NCBI GenBank assembly: GCA_001630475.1
Contig: KV419394.1
Location: 868,001 to 932,000, forward strand
Direction: 5' to 3'
Length of the DNA: 64,000 nt
From: Sistotremastrum niveocremeum HHB9708
Lineage: Eukaryota; Basidiomycota; Agaricomycetes; Sistotremastrales; Sistotremastraceae
Shown: positions 22,101 to 35,496 of the stretch, one piece after another
Layout of the letters: the number at the start of each line of letters is the position of its first letter
Numbering within the stretch: the first letter of the stretch is position 1
The notes under the pieces: generated by a model
Seen by the model: the letters and a program-made list of their open reading frames with translations, nothing else
Told to the model about the DNA's origin: nothing
Database searches by the model: none
Program-made: the position numbers and the translations under genes

Positions 22101-23073
22101 TTCTCAATGGACCCAAGGATGCGGTTGGCACCGGCAGTCCCTCATGAGTGTGATCCCCATCGGAATAGAGGAGACTCAGCAGCTCAGCAGCGGCATAGCG
22201 AGCAGGGGTGCAGATTTTGGGATTAGCTGACACGAGCAGCGTGGCCAGCACGGGGGTAAATGCAGAGACAGAGATGATGGGATGGAAGGTATCTGAATCG
22301 GGAATAGGGGATTCATGATAATCATGAACATCGCAATGCTAGGATGATACTCAGTCACTGGGATTGTCGATCAAAACACCACGGACCGTAAAAAACCAGA
22401 GCATGACAGAATACAAACTTGAAGCCAGGTCCTCTTTTACCGATTCCTCTGATTCGGCGAGATCAGACACCTGAGTTCTGACAACAGAATGCAGATAGAC
22501 ACACCTTCATCCATGGCCAGTTCTGGTATCAAAGGCATCACAAACTCGACCGCTTCTTCAGAGGACACTTCATCGAGAAAAGTGGGCAGATGTCCCGCAA
22601 TGTAACATCTACAAGACGACACACCAAATCTGAGCGATGAATACATACCTGGACATAGAAACAACATACCGATGAAAGACATTCGTACTTCTGGAAAAGA
22701 GATAAATTTTCTCGACCGGTGTCAACGTCTCGTCGTCGAGACAAAGACTGTCAGCATCGTGCTGGGCAATGGCAACATTTCCAAGTTGCTCATGCGTTGG
22801 CCAACGATCGGTTGTAGTATCGGGCGGTGGAGACGAAGAAGACGGGAGATCGACAGGGGAGCTTAATTCGAGCGGAGACGTTGGCAGAGGTGGGGACGTT
22901 GGCTCCTGAACGGGCGAAGTGGTAGTATATTTACGAGTAGGGTAGCGAACTTCTTGAGAGAGGGGAGTAGGAGGCGATATATAGAAAGCGAGAAAGGGGG
23001 GCGAGTCGTTGGGACTGGGCGACTGGAAATCTGGACTGCTAGTAGGAGAGTTGAGGGGTTCAAGATTTACCAT
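19167..23073 (-). CDS. HEAT-repeat regulatory subunit of protein phosphatase 4 (PPP4R1-like)
   Basis: PPP4R1 proteins are scaffold-type regulators that target the PP2A-like phosphatase PP4. The start at 23071-23073 opens a Ser/Pro-rich region, then LTPVEKIYLFSRSTNVFHR and a series of HEAT repeats, e.g. VTRVAEDTVPWVRKECSFAV, DCEVRYSSIFGLPGILTRL, LRSLSSDPSSSVRGGILEIL and SVAAVREAAVKTVP. Between repeats lies a long acidic, Ser-rich insertion (about 21560-22080). The C-terminal 250 residues (19167-19900) are also acidic and disordered, ending SDRAETDA. The repeat pattern and the paired Asp/Arg positions resemble the PP2A A-subunit fold. Binding to PP4 catalytic subunit is inferred from the family. 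Confidence 0.8.
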
Positions 23074-23320
23074 GATGATGCTGGGCGCATTGAGCTTATA
23101 GGATGGCGAGGTTGGCTAGCATATTAAGAGTCCCTGCGGACTAGGCGACGATACAGAACGGAAATAAGGAATGTACACAGTCGGCGGGGAGCACTAGAGC
23201 GGGCAGGGCGAGAGCCTCAAAGGAACTGCTTGGTAACAAGTACACGCAATCAAATGACGTCGCAGACTCAAAAGTCTACACTTTTTCGGCTACTTTGTAC
23301 ACTATTTTAGTACACTTTTA

Positions 23321-25101
<1,781 letters not shown>

Positions 25102-25518
25102 CCTGGAGATCCAAGAGTGAATCGCACCTTTTTGGATGACTGGGTAGAGACGGCTTGATCAAGGCGATCGCCACGTGAAACAAGCGAGGGCGGTCTTAGG
25201 GAGTCAGGCTGGTTGGTGGCAAGGCTTGCACATTGTCAGACTCTTATAGTGCACAAAACGACGAGAAAAAGCCGCATTAGGTCCACTGGTGCGTAAGTGT
25301 AGTAGTGGTAGGGTAGTAGAATTACTATGGAGAAAAGAACAAGATAGAGCTACGGGAGGATAGTCAGGGTCCCTGTGTCTACGGGAGCAGAAGATAATCC
25401 GGATGCGCAATCTCTGGCCGCTCTGCCCACAAATAAGTTAAATGCAAGGAAACAAGAGTATAAAATGGGTGCAGGTGAAGGTATATGGGCAGGGCGGGAG
25501 ATGCGTGGGAGTGAGAGA
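25102..25518. other. Intergenic, aminotransferase upstream region
   Basis: These 417 bp hold the upstream region of the aminotransferase gene and the 3' end of the AN1 gene, both on the minus strand. The CACGTG at 25172-25177 is the only motif I trust. The rest contains no recognisable coding sequence. Confidence 0.4.
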
Positions 25519-25857
25519 CTAGGTGGCGGTGAGTTTGGAGGCAATGGTCATCTCGCTTTCCAACTTGGCCTGAGAGGACGGTTAGCTTAGGATAGGTTGT
25601 ATGAGAAGCAGGTACGGACCTTGTTGCGATCAAAGGCCTGCTGTCTGCAGTCTTCTAGGTTGCGGCAGGCGTGGTGTTCAGGGAGACGGTGCTGCACGAA
25701 TGGAGAAATAAGTAAGTGAAGTGGCGGAGAGACCCTTGATGTTACGCACGGTACCACAAAACTGAGATCTGCAGTGAGAGCATTCACCAACGATCCGGAG
25801 AGCTGCAGAGTTGCATTGGGGGTCTCCTCCGAACTGACAACGCTTCTTTGCGGCCAT
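25519..25857 (-). CDS. Small AN1-type zinc-finger protein
   Basis: AN1 fingers bind two zinc ions and occur in stress- and ubiquitin-linked proteins. The product is about 75 residues over three exons. ATG 25855-25857 gives MAAKKRCQFGGDPQCNSAAL, followed by RIVGECSHCRSQFCG, then HRLPEHHACRNLEDCRQQ and, after an intron with donor at KNRDFA-side AAG/GTCCGT, KLESEMTIASKLTAT with the stop at 25519-25521. The C-x-C-x-C-x-C-x-C-x-H-x-H-x-C spacing is the AN1 pattern and occupies nearly the whole protein. An ATG further upstream in the same frame (25998) would add a hydrophobic N-terminal segment; I consider it less likely. It has a divergent upstream region with ARG4. Confidence 0.85.
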
Positions 25858-26577
25858 GACGATGATAAGGTAGTTGGTATGCGAGATGGGGTCGTAAACT
25901 GGCGGGAGAAAGGTGAGGACGGCGACGACGACGACGAGAGCGAGCACGTACCGGAGTCTAGGGAGGCGAAGGAGGGAGGAGGAGACAGAGGAGGGCAACG
26001 TGTAGAGGGTGACGCGTCGCTCACGACCTTATATGGATTCGATCGGAGAATGAAATAGATCGCGATCAAAGATGTCCCGTCCCGTCGGCCCCGCCCCCGC
26101 GTACCTCAACTGCTTGATCAGCCGACGTAGCCGACGTCTTCCAGAACGTTCTCGTCATCTCCGACACGATCCCGATTCCGCTCGTCACCGTCGCACACAG
26201 CCAGCAATCACTTAGCGCACGTCTCGGAGAAACCCTCTCCCTCTCCTCCACCTGCCCCTCGTCAAAACCCGCAGCCTTGCCCATATCAGCACCCAAGCTC
26301 AGAACACGGCACACAATGACTAGATCAGCACGGACGCTCAACTGGCATCCACCTTGTCCAGATCAATTTTTCCGACGAGGCCGCGCATTCCCCGAGCCCA
26401 AAACGTCTTAGACCATCTCCTAACTTGCGCTCTCGACGCCCCTCACACGACCATGGACACTCCACAAAGGCGCTGTAGCCTGTCGATCATCTTTCGGCAT
26501 CCAGATCCGAAGCCCTGAGCGACGTCTAACTTACCGTAGTCCCGGTCGGAGCCTCAATTATTTTTTCATCCGCGAAC
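25858..26577. promoter_or_regulatory. Long divergent upstream region of the AN1 gene and ARG4
   Basis: At 720 bp this is the longest gap in the window. It is G/A-rich on the left and C-rich in the middle. ORFs of 60-95 codons are open in several frames. A two-exon frame from ATG 26074, spliced about 26100-26145, would stay open for roughly 65 codons, but it resembles nothing I know. I could not find a GCN4-type TGACTCA site before ARG4. Confidence 0.3.
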
Positions 26578-28274
<1,697 letters not shown>

Positions 28275-28347
28275 ACTTCGATCTCGATCTTGTGCCGTGT
28301 ACGACTCGTCACTCCGCTTCCCCAAATAAAATGGTTCCGTACTGGCA

Positions 28348-28355
28348 TGACGTCA
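28348..28355. promoter_or_regulatory. CRE-type palindrome upstream of the DUF4336 gene
   Basis: A perfect TGACGTCA lies 32 bp before the start codon at 28387, within the 112 bp gap after ARG4. It could be bound by an ATF/CREB-type factor, or lie in the 5' leader. Function is inferred from the consensus only. Confidence 0.4.
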
Positions 28356-28386
28356 TTGTTGCATCTTACCCTTGACCATCTTCAAC

Positions 28387-29576
28387 ATGTCTGCAGCCGA
28401 AACAGTTATTCGAGAGGTAACCCAGTGCTTTTGACAATGCGTACAACTTGTGTTGACTTGCGCAGGTTACTCGTAATGTTTGGACATTCTCTACGTTGGT
28501 TGCTTGACTCAACATCCGGTTCCGTCTAATTGACGGTGCAATAGCCCCTTTGCCCGCTTTGGTTTCTTTCCAATTGGAGGCAGATCAACAGCTATCAAAC
28601 TAAGAGATGGCGATATCTGGGTCTTCGCCTCAACCCCGCTCAATGAACCCACCAAGTCCAAACTTGACTCTATCGGAGCAGTCAAGTGCGCATCGAGTCT
28701 TTCCTTTTGAGAGGAAACTTATGCAGTCACCTATACTATAGATATCTCGTCGCTCCTGACGGAGTGCATCATCTTTATATCAACCAGTTCAAGGAAGCGT
28801 ATCCGAATGCCAAGGTTCTTGGTGTTGAGCCGCTTGTTGAGAAGAAAAAGAAAGAAGGCTTGATATTTGACGGAGGTAAGCTTTTCCTTGTTAACTCTTC
28901 TTACTGTTTCAATGGTTGCAGTGTATGGTGTTGACTCCGCGAACACCAAGTACGGGTTTGAAGACGAGGTATGAATTTCATACCCAATCATGTTTGCCGG
29001 ATATGAACTTCTGCACTTTAGATCAAAGCTTGGTCATTATTCATGCCATTGCCACCGACTAGAGAACTGAATTCTATCGCTAGCTATTTTTCAGGCCATC
29101 AAAATAAGGATGTCGCCTTCATGCACAATGAATCCAAGTCTCTGATCGTAGCCGACCTGCTTTTCAACCTCCCTCCTACAGAACAAGTGAGCATATATTT
29201 AGACGCTTCGTTAAATGCTAACTCCCCCAAAAGTACTCTCAATCTTCTTCCTCGGCGAGTTTACCTTTCGTTGGCTCTTTGGGGCCTTTCGGCTCTGTGC
29301 ACAAGCGCCTTGTGTCCCTAGTAGCATCAGATAAAGCGTACGCCAAACCACTGTAATGTGCTGCTGATGTTGCCTGCTGACCTCTTCTTCTAGTGCGATG
29401 AAAAAGGAAGCAACGACCGTAGCTAATTGGGACTTTGATCGTATCATTCCCTGTCACGGAGTAAGCCCGGATTGTTTTATCAATTATCCACCAGTAACTC
29501 AGATTCTCTTCAGGATGTCATCGAGACTGATGGTAATAAAGCTTGGAGAGAAGCCTATAAGGCATTCATTGATTAG
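28387..29576 (+). CDS. DUF4336 family protein, metallo-beta-lactamase-like fold
   Basis: Proteins of this family look like metallo-beta-lactamase-fold hydrolases of unknown substrate. ATG 28387 gives MSAAETVIREVTRNVWTFST. Later exons read FFPIGGRSTAIKLRDGDIWV, then YLVAPDGVHHLYINQFKEAY, KVLGVEPLVEKKKKEGLIFD, GHQNKDVAFMHNESKSLIVA with DLLFNLPP, and finally WDFDRIIPCHGDVIETDG before the stop at 29574-29576. His-Asp pairs (HHLY, ADLL, CHGD) sit where metal ligands occur in this fold, but the classical HxHxDH is not seen. No signal peptide. About seven introns. The fold is inferred from motif order. Confidence 0.75.
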
Positions 29577-29890
29577 ACTAGGATATACAATAATTTCTAT
29601 TACCGCTACGAAACCCCACTCCATCACGTATCAGTGTATTAGGTTACGAACACTCTTCTCGCCTTCGTGTGCATGTAATAAAGGCACCGCATAATTACCC
29701 AGATAACCAGGTCGCGAACCTTCAATCTCATCCAATAGGCAGGTGCTTTCAACAGACTAAGTATGCCGAAGGAGGATTGCTAGACATGTTCGTGGTAAGC
29801 TATTGGGACAGCCTGGTGCATATAAGGGGCGAACAACATTGTGTTTGGCCATTACTCTGGAACGCGCGCTCGCATCGCCGATCAGGCGCG
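29577..29890. other. Convergent 3' ends (DUF4336 gene and NPR3)
   Basis: These 314 bp separate the stops of two converging genes. The sequence is A/T-rich with no conserved ORF; it most likely holds both 3' untranslated regions and polyadenylation sites. I see nothing else. Confidence 0.45.
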
Positions 29891-32400
29891 TTATGACGGG
29901 TACAGGAAAGTTTGTACCTTTAGTATGAATTCAGGGGTTGCAACAACCACGGAAATGCATATGACTCACATATTCCCCAAAATGAGTGAGGACGAACCGA
30001 AGCTGTTTTCGCGTAATATCTGCTCGGTACAGAATCTCATCATCGGTCTTCTTGCCATCGAAGTATTGATTAATCCTGTATAAGGAATGAGATGAACATT
30101 AACCTCCTATCGCAGTGTTGGACGTACTGTTGGAAGAGTTTGGCCATAGTCTTGTCCTTCTTGGCGCTCATGGCAGCGATCCACCGTCTCTGCACCGGCG
30201 TCGCACGTGCTGGATCTGAGATGACTGACGAAAACAAGCATTCTCCCTTCTCCTTAAGCACTAGTTCATCGATTTCGTCTTCTCCATGTTCCGGGTCATC
30301 TTCGTCCGTCAAGTCCTTCTTTACGACTTCTTTATGTTGACTTCGTCTTGACCCTCCAGAAGACTGGCTACGACGACGGACTGGGGACTGGGTGATGAGT
30401 CCAGTTCGGACGAGTAGTTTCTTCCCAGCAGCTTCGGTAGCTTTGTACGCTCCTCCATAATTGTTCTGAGCCTGGAGAGCGGCATCGTCGTCAGAGGATG
30501 ATTTGATCGCTTCTTCGGCTTTCTTGCTGCGCATGTCTCGTCGATATTGAGCGTCGTTGTAAACTGCCATCTTCAATTCCTTAGTCGCGACGATTCTGAC
30601 CCGGAGATGCATAGCAACGAGAAGGTCTCTCTTCAGCATCCAGGTCATAACGTCTCGGTATATCGGGATCCTCTCTTTCGAGCCGACGATCATGGCATAG
30701 AAGTGATCATTTGAGTTAGGAGATCCAGTTTCTGTGCTTGACAATGCAGAGAGGATTTCTGGCAGAGGCGCGACGTCTTTTCTGTCAAACTCTTTATCAA
30801 AAGCGGCGCTCAAATCAGATAACCTGCAGTCTATTAGTAATAGACATGAATCGTGATAAAGACTCACGGAGCTGGAAACGTTGGTGCCAACCCAAAGATA
30901 GTTTTTAACGAAGGATGAACAGCGTCGATGAGCTTCGCTCTCCGATGCTTCACAAGCCACCGGACAATCGGATATACGTGAGTCTCCATAGGCCAGTTCA
31001 GTAATATTCCCAGGTCTCGAAGACTGACGGGACAGGTTATGTATTGCAAGGCTGAATATTTCAAAACTTACTTAATGCTGATAGACACTTCTTGTAGGAA
31101 GCGATCCAGATCTTCTGCGAGATCTTTATCCTCATCACTCATTGTCAAACGGCCGCGTGTCTTGAGCGGTTCGAGGATGTCTTGGTTCTCGAGATCTAAC
31201 AGCAGCAACGCTTTCCAGGGCATTAAAGACGGTAGATGCCATCCGAGGTTGGATTCCATGCCCCAGCCGACACCTTCTCCGGCGTCAGAATACTCGTCCT
31301 CGAGGTCCATCCCGGGATGAAGAAGCGTGTCTATGAAGGGTGGCACTTGAACCTCGAAACGAAGATCGCCCAACGTTAAATTCGCTATGGATGACGATTT
31401 GATCTCTTCAAACAAGACTTTCATCGAGTACGCGAGCGAAGAAGTGCTTTGAGCTTGTTCCACAAAGAAGGAATAGGGCTCGCCTGTGGAATAGTTAATG
31501 AGTGCGTTTGTAAGGGAGAATCCGCATACCTTCACGCAAACATTTCTCTTTCAAATTAGCAAGATTGTCGCACTCCCTTTCAACGAAGTTATGTGTGACC
31601 TGCTCTTGAAATAGCATTGCGGTCATGGAAAAGGCGAGATGTCGATAGATTAGATCGAAGTACTTGGCAATGTTACCCGACGACGCAGAAGATGGGTCAG
31701 GCAAGTCCATCACAAAGACTAGGTGGAAGCTGTCCAACTGTGACGGGGGTTTGTTGTCCTTTTTCAAGGTCGGGGTGTCAGTTGGTCCGACAGTCTCATC
31801 CTCTGAAGCTCTCTTTTTGGTGTTTCTGCCACGAGGCTGAACTTCGCTCGGTTCTTTGTCTTGGAAGGCCCATTGTCGGTCAGGCGTGGCACACACGGGG
31901 TGTCCAATAAAAGCCAAGTCGTCAATAGTCAGCTCGAATTTCTCGTGAAAGAGCTCGAGCTTGTGAGGAAGAAGTACGCTGGCAAGAGTTTTGGATGGGA
32001 AGCCTAGAATGACATCATAATCTGGATTGATACGATACTCCATGTCGGCGAATGGGCTCTCTTCCACTGGTGAGTTCCTGCCAGAGCCTGGTCTTGAACT
32101 TGCCGCGCGTCTGCCGTTGTAGGAGACGCTTCTAGCTCTTCGCATGCCAGCCCTCTCCCACTCTGCGTCGAGCTCTTCGTTTCCTGCGAGTTCATCGAGC
32201 GAAGAGGTCGGCAGCGAAGATTGGTCGCTGGAGTGAGAGGCTCGCCAGATGATATCAGCGTCTTCTTCAAGACTGCGCGGAATGAGACGAGGACGAGCTA
32301 GACGTGGGGATGACTGAGGATGTGATGGCCATCGAAATGTGACCTGGGAGTCTTTCGCTGAAGACGTTATCAGCAGAATAGCCAAGAGAGACTCGGCCAT
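29891..32400 (-). CDS. NPR3: Nitrogen permease regulator 3, GATOR1/SEACIT subunit
   Basis: Npr3 with Npr2 and Iml1 forms the GATOR1 complex, which shuts off TORC1 when amino acids are short. Seen: ATG 32398-32400, MAESLLAILLITSSAKDSQV followed by FRWP, the usual Npr3 start. Next come a disordered acidic/Ser insertion, VILGFPSKTLASVLLP, FELTIDDLAFIGHPVC, and a conserved segment FHLVFVMDLPDP with IAKYFDLIYRHLAFSM. Phosphorylatable Ser/Thr-Pro sites lie in the linkers. The C-terminal exons give FDGKKTDDEILYRADITRKQ and, after one more intron, VQTFLYPS with TAA at 29891-29893. That last exon is only 27 nt long. Identity is firm. Confidence 0.92.
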
Positions 32401-32914
32401 GGTGGCACGAGTATAGACAGGCACAGGACTATTGCGCCAGGGACACTGCGATCTAGGAACACATTGCACAGTCCAGCCAAGCTGAGGCACGAGACTGCAC
32501 CAGAGATAGCGACGGCGCGTCTGAGACAAAGCATCCGCGGCGACGGTTGCTGTGGTAAGCGTTGTGGCCGCTCGTCGCTGCACACGAAAACACTCGAAAT
32601 ATTCACAACTGCTGCTGAAATGTAGATATTAATATTTATGCAGCAATTAGCGTTGTATAGTACATTACGGAGAAACATGATCTATTGATCTGAAACGCGG
32701 TGCTAGCGGCTGTGATGGTCGGCACCCGAAACAGAACAGTTACCGCCAACAGACCACTTCATCGCCCTCCGTCCCTTTACCCAGAACCTCCACATCCGCA
32801 GCGCGAGTGCGAATTCTCTTGCTATACATTGACTGTATCGCAAGACGGGACCCAGCTTTTCTTATCAACTAACCTACTCTCTCTACTCTCCTATTACTTC
32901 TCCCTTTTCCAAAC
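32401..32914. promoter_or_regulatory. Divergent upstream region of NPR3 and the syntaxin gene
   Basis: These 514 bp lie between outward-facing starts. Near 32610-32660 there is an A/T-rich core, and a C/T-rich tract runs up to the syntaxin start codon (about 32840-32910), a usual fungal leader. I see no TATA box with good spacing and no conserved ORF. Confidence 0.4.
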
Positions 32915-34340
32915 ATGGCCCGAGACAGATTGGCTGCTCTGAGAGTATGGTTTCCTGTTGCATTGCTTCGTTTGCCTTTCTGATAGCCTCTGTTGCATTG
33001 CAGGCTCAGCAAGGTGGTTCTTACAACACAGAGTGCGCTCATCCATAACACGTTTTCCCGTCCAGCTCACTAAAGTTCAACAGCAATTCGTATCCTTCAG
33101 CACCCCAAACCCGTCGTCCAAACCCCTACGCCCGCCAGGATGACGACAAGTACGAAATGTCGGACGTCCACGCTGCCAGCAATGACAACCTTACTGTTGT
33201 CGGCGTCGACAGCATGTCCGCTTTCTACGACGAAATATCCTCCATCCAAGACAGTATCCGCAAGTTCACCGATAACATTGAGAAAATCTCAGACCTCCAC
33301 TCTCGTTCACTGAACAACATGGATGACCAAGCTGCTCAACGCAATGTCGCTCAGCTCGATAAACTCATCGAGTCCACGAGCTCATTGAGTAACGAATTGA
33401 AGCTTCGTATCAAGTCCTTAGAACGACAGGGTGGCAGTGGCAGAGATGGAACCATTCGAAAACAGCAGACTGGCGTCGTGAAGCAGAAATTCGTGGAAGC
33501 TATTCAGCAATACCAAACTGTCGAACAGCAGTATCGACAAAAGTATAAGCAGAGAATGGAACGCCAATTCAAAATCGGTTCGTTCAGTTAGCCATCGATA
33601 CAGGTTGGGCATTAGTCTGATTATCTTACCTCAAACAGTCAAACCAGACGCCACTCCCGAGGAAGTGAGAGCAGTAGTAAACGACGATCAAGGAGGGCAG
33701 ATCTTCTCACAAGCGGTAGGTTTTCACTTATGAATTCCTTGCCCCCTCAACTCACAATTCTCTAGCTTATGTCTTCCAATCGTTATGGAGAGTCAAGAGC
33801 TGCTTATCGAGAAGTCCAAGAAAGACACGAGGACATCAAGAAAATCGAACGAACCTTGGTTGAGCTTGCCCAGTTGTTTAACGACGTACGTCTGCATATC
33901 AATCCTAGTGGAACCACAATTAATCGTTGAATGTAGATGAGTATCCTGGTCGAACAGCAGGACGATCAGATCAACACGATAGAAGCGACTACTGAGCATG
34001 TTGAGAAGGACCTCGAACAAGGGTATGTGCATTGATCCTTTGGTGTTCTTTGACACACTTTCTGACCTTCGTCCAGTCTGAATTACACAGAAAAGGCTGT
34101 GACTTCCGCCCGAGCCGCTCGCAAAAAGCGTTGGATCTGCTTCTTCATCATTCTTGGTGAGCCCTTATGGTATCTCAACTCTTTCGCGGCTGACTCGGAG
34201 CAGTTATCTTGATTGTCATCGCAGTTGTTCTCGCCGTTCACTTCGTGCCGTCACATTCTTCGTCGTCGTCGTCGAATAGCGCCCCCGCGAGTTCTGCCGC
34301 ACCTTCTCCTAGTGCCACTTCTAGTGCCTCTGCAACATGA
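32915..34340 (+). CDS. SSO1: SSO-type syntaxin, plasma-membrane t-SNARE
   Basis: Sso proteins are Qa-SNAREs that fuse secretory vesicles with the plasma membrane. ATG 32915 starts MARDRLAALR; two short exons follow, giving a Tyr/Pro/Arg-rich N-peptide, then the Habc bundle (MSAFYDEISSIQDSIRKFTD, then about 100 residues rich in Gln/Lys). The SNARE motif lies in the last exons (KKIERTLVELAQLFNDMSIL, then VEQQDDQINTIEATTEHVE with the central Gln), then KKRWICFFIILVILIVIAVV as the membrane anchor. After the anchor come about 30 Ser/Ala/Pro residues, long for a syntaxin. Stop at 34338-34340. At least seven introns. Confidence 0.93.
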
Positions 34341-34548
34341 AATCGGCTATTTCGTCGAGCATCTCTTTTCACCCTCCTCTCAGGTTTTGGTTGAGCTCAA
34401 TAGCGTATGCTTGGACTTTGTGACATAGTCGTATGCTCGAGCTATTTTAGCGTCCCTCTTTATGTATAGTTTACTCTCAAATTTCCGGACTACACAAATA
34501 CCCTAGTATTGTTCACAAACTAAAAAGGATCACATCAAGATCATCCCA

Positions 34549-35316
34549 TCACGCAGAAGTAACCCCCTCCCATCGAAGAAGCCTTGACTTCAATTGTTCA
34601 TTCTCGTCTCGAGCTTCTTGCAGCTCTGCCCTCAGTTTCTTTACTTCCACTTTAGTAGAGAGCAGCTCTTTCTGAGTTTCTTCGGTGAGTTCCCCGGCTC
34701 CCACTGCCACTCCTGTCCAGCAAACATGAGAGGGTTTCAAACGCGTAACATAGGTCATCATCTTACCGCCAACGAGTTTGATAAGTCTCCAAAGACGAAG
34801 GATAATCAAAAGTCCTGCAAGTTCTCTCTCTTTGCCTCTCAGGACAGCCTCCAATACAAAAGTGACCACGATAACGAAAGCATCGAATAGATGGAGATGT
34901 GCGTGCAGCACGGGGCCGAGGGGATTGTACCAAACCGGTCCAAAGGCGAAGAGAGTGAACGGAATTTCGATCAAGAACAAGGTAGTGATGACCAGACTGA
35001 TGTGTGACAAGACGTCAAGCCATAATGGGTCTTCGTCCTCCGGCGACTCGCAAGGGTCGTAAAGGAAGCTCCAGGACAAGTCGGCAAGGACGCAGATGGC
35101 ATCAATGACGATCTGACGTGAGACTCAACTCAGGACAAGACGATCAAATCATGTCGATATTCTCACTAGCGTAATGACGAATTTGTGCAGGCGACGAGAC
35201 TCGAGTTTCTCGCCTACCCACTCATTCCAAGATTTGGGTTCGGGCTCGACTTCGGCGTTTTCAACGTCGTAAGAGGAGGACGTGGCGCCGGCGAGGAGGG
35301 GCTGCTGTTCAGACAT
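34549..35316 (-). CDS. Voltage-gated proton channel (Hv1-like)
   Basis: Hv1 channels are stand-alone voltage-sensor domains that let protons leave the cell. The about 220-residue product has four membrane helices and a C-terminal coiled coil, the Hv1 plan with no pore domain. S1 reads ITLIVIDAICVLADL, and Asp54 aligns with the selectivity Asp (human D112, in VLDA). S2 carries Glu99 (LFLIEIPFTLFAF), S3 carries Asp127 (HLFDAFVIVVTFVLE). S4 reads LIILRLWRLIKLVGG: Arg156, Arg159, Lys162, so the third gating charge is Lys where human Hv1 has Arg. The coiled coil is about EVKKLRAELQEARDENEQLK. The splice between VITL and IVID was read directly. Start at 35316; an ATG six codons upstream is possible. 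Confidence 0.85.
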
Positions 35317-35496
35317 GGTGGTGGTTAGATACAAGACGCGTCTGATTGATGTCTAAAGATATCGTACCCTGTGTACCTGTCGACTATGACAGCAAGGACA
35401 ATGCCGAGATAATATTTCCCGCCTCCGCCGCTTTCTGTGCTATTACCGTTACGACTCGCCCCCTACGTCTTCTCCTCGTTCTTTTACTCTCTTTCA

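Noticed and set aside
26066-26341. 91-codon minus-strand frame before ARG4
   Set aside because: Composition follows the C-rich promoter on the other strand; no motif, and the alternative spliced frame on the plus strand is equally unsupported.
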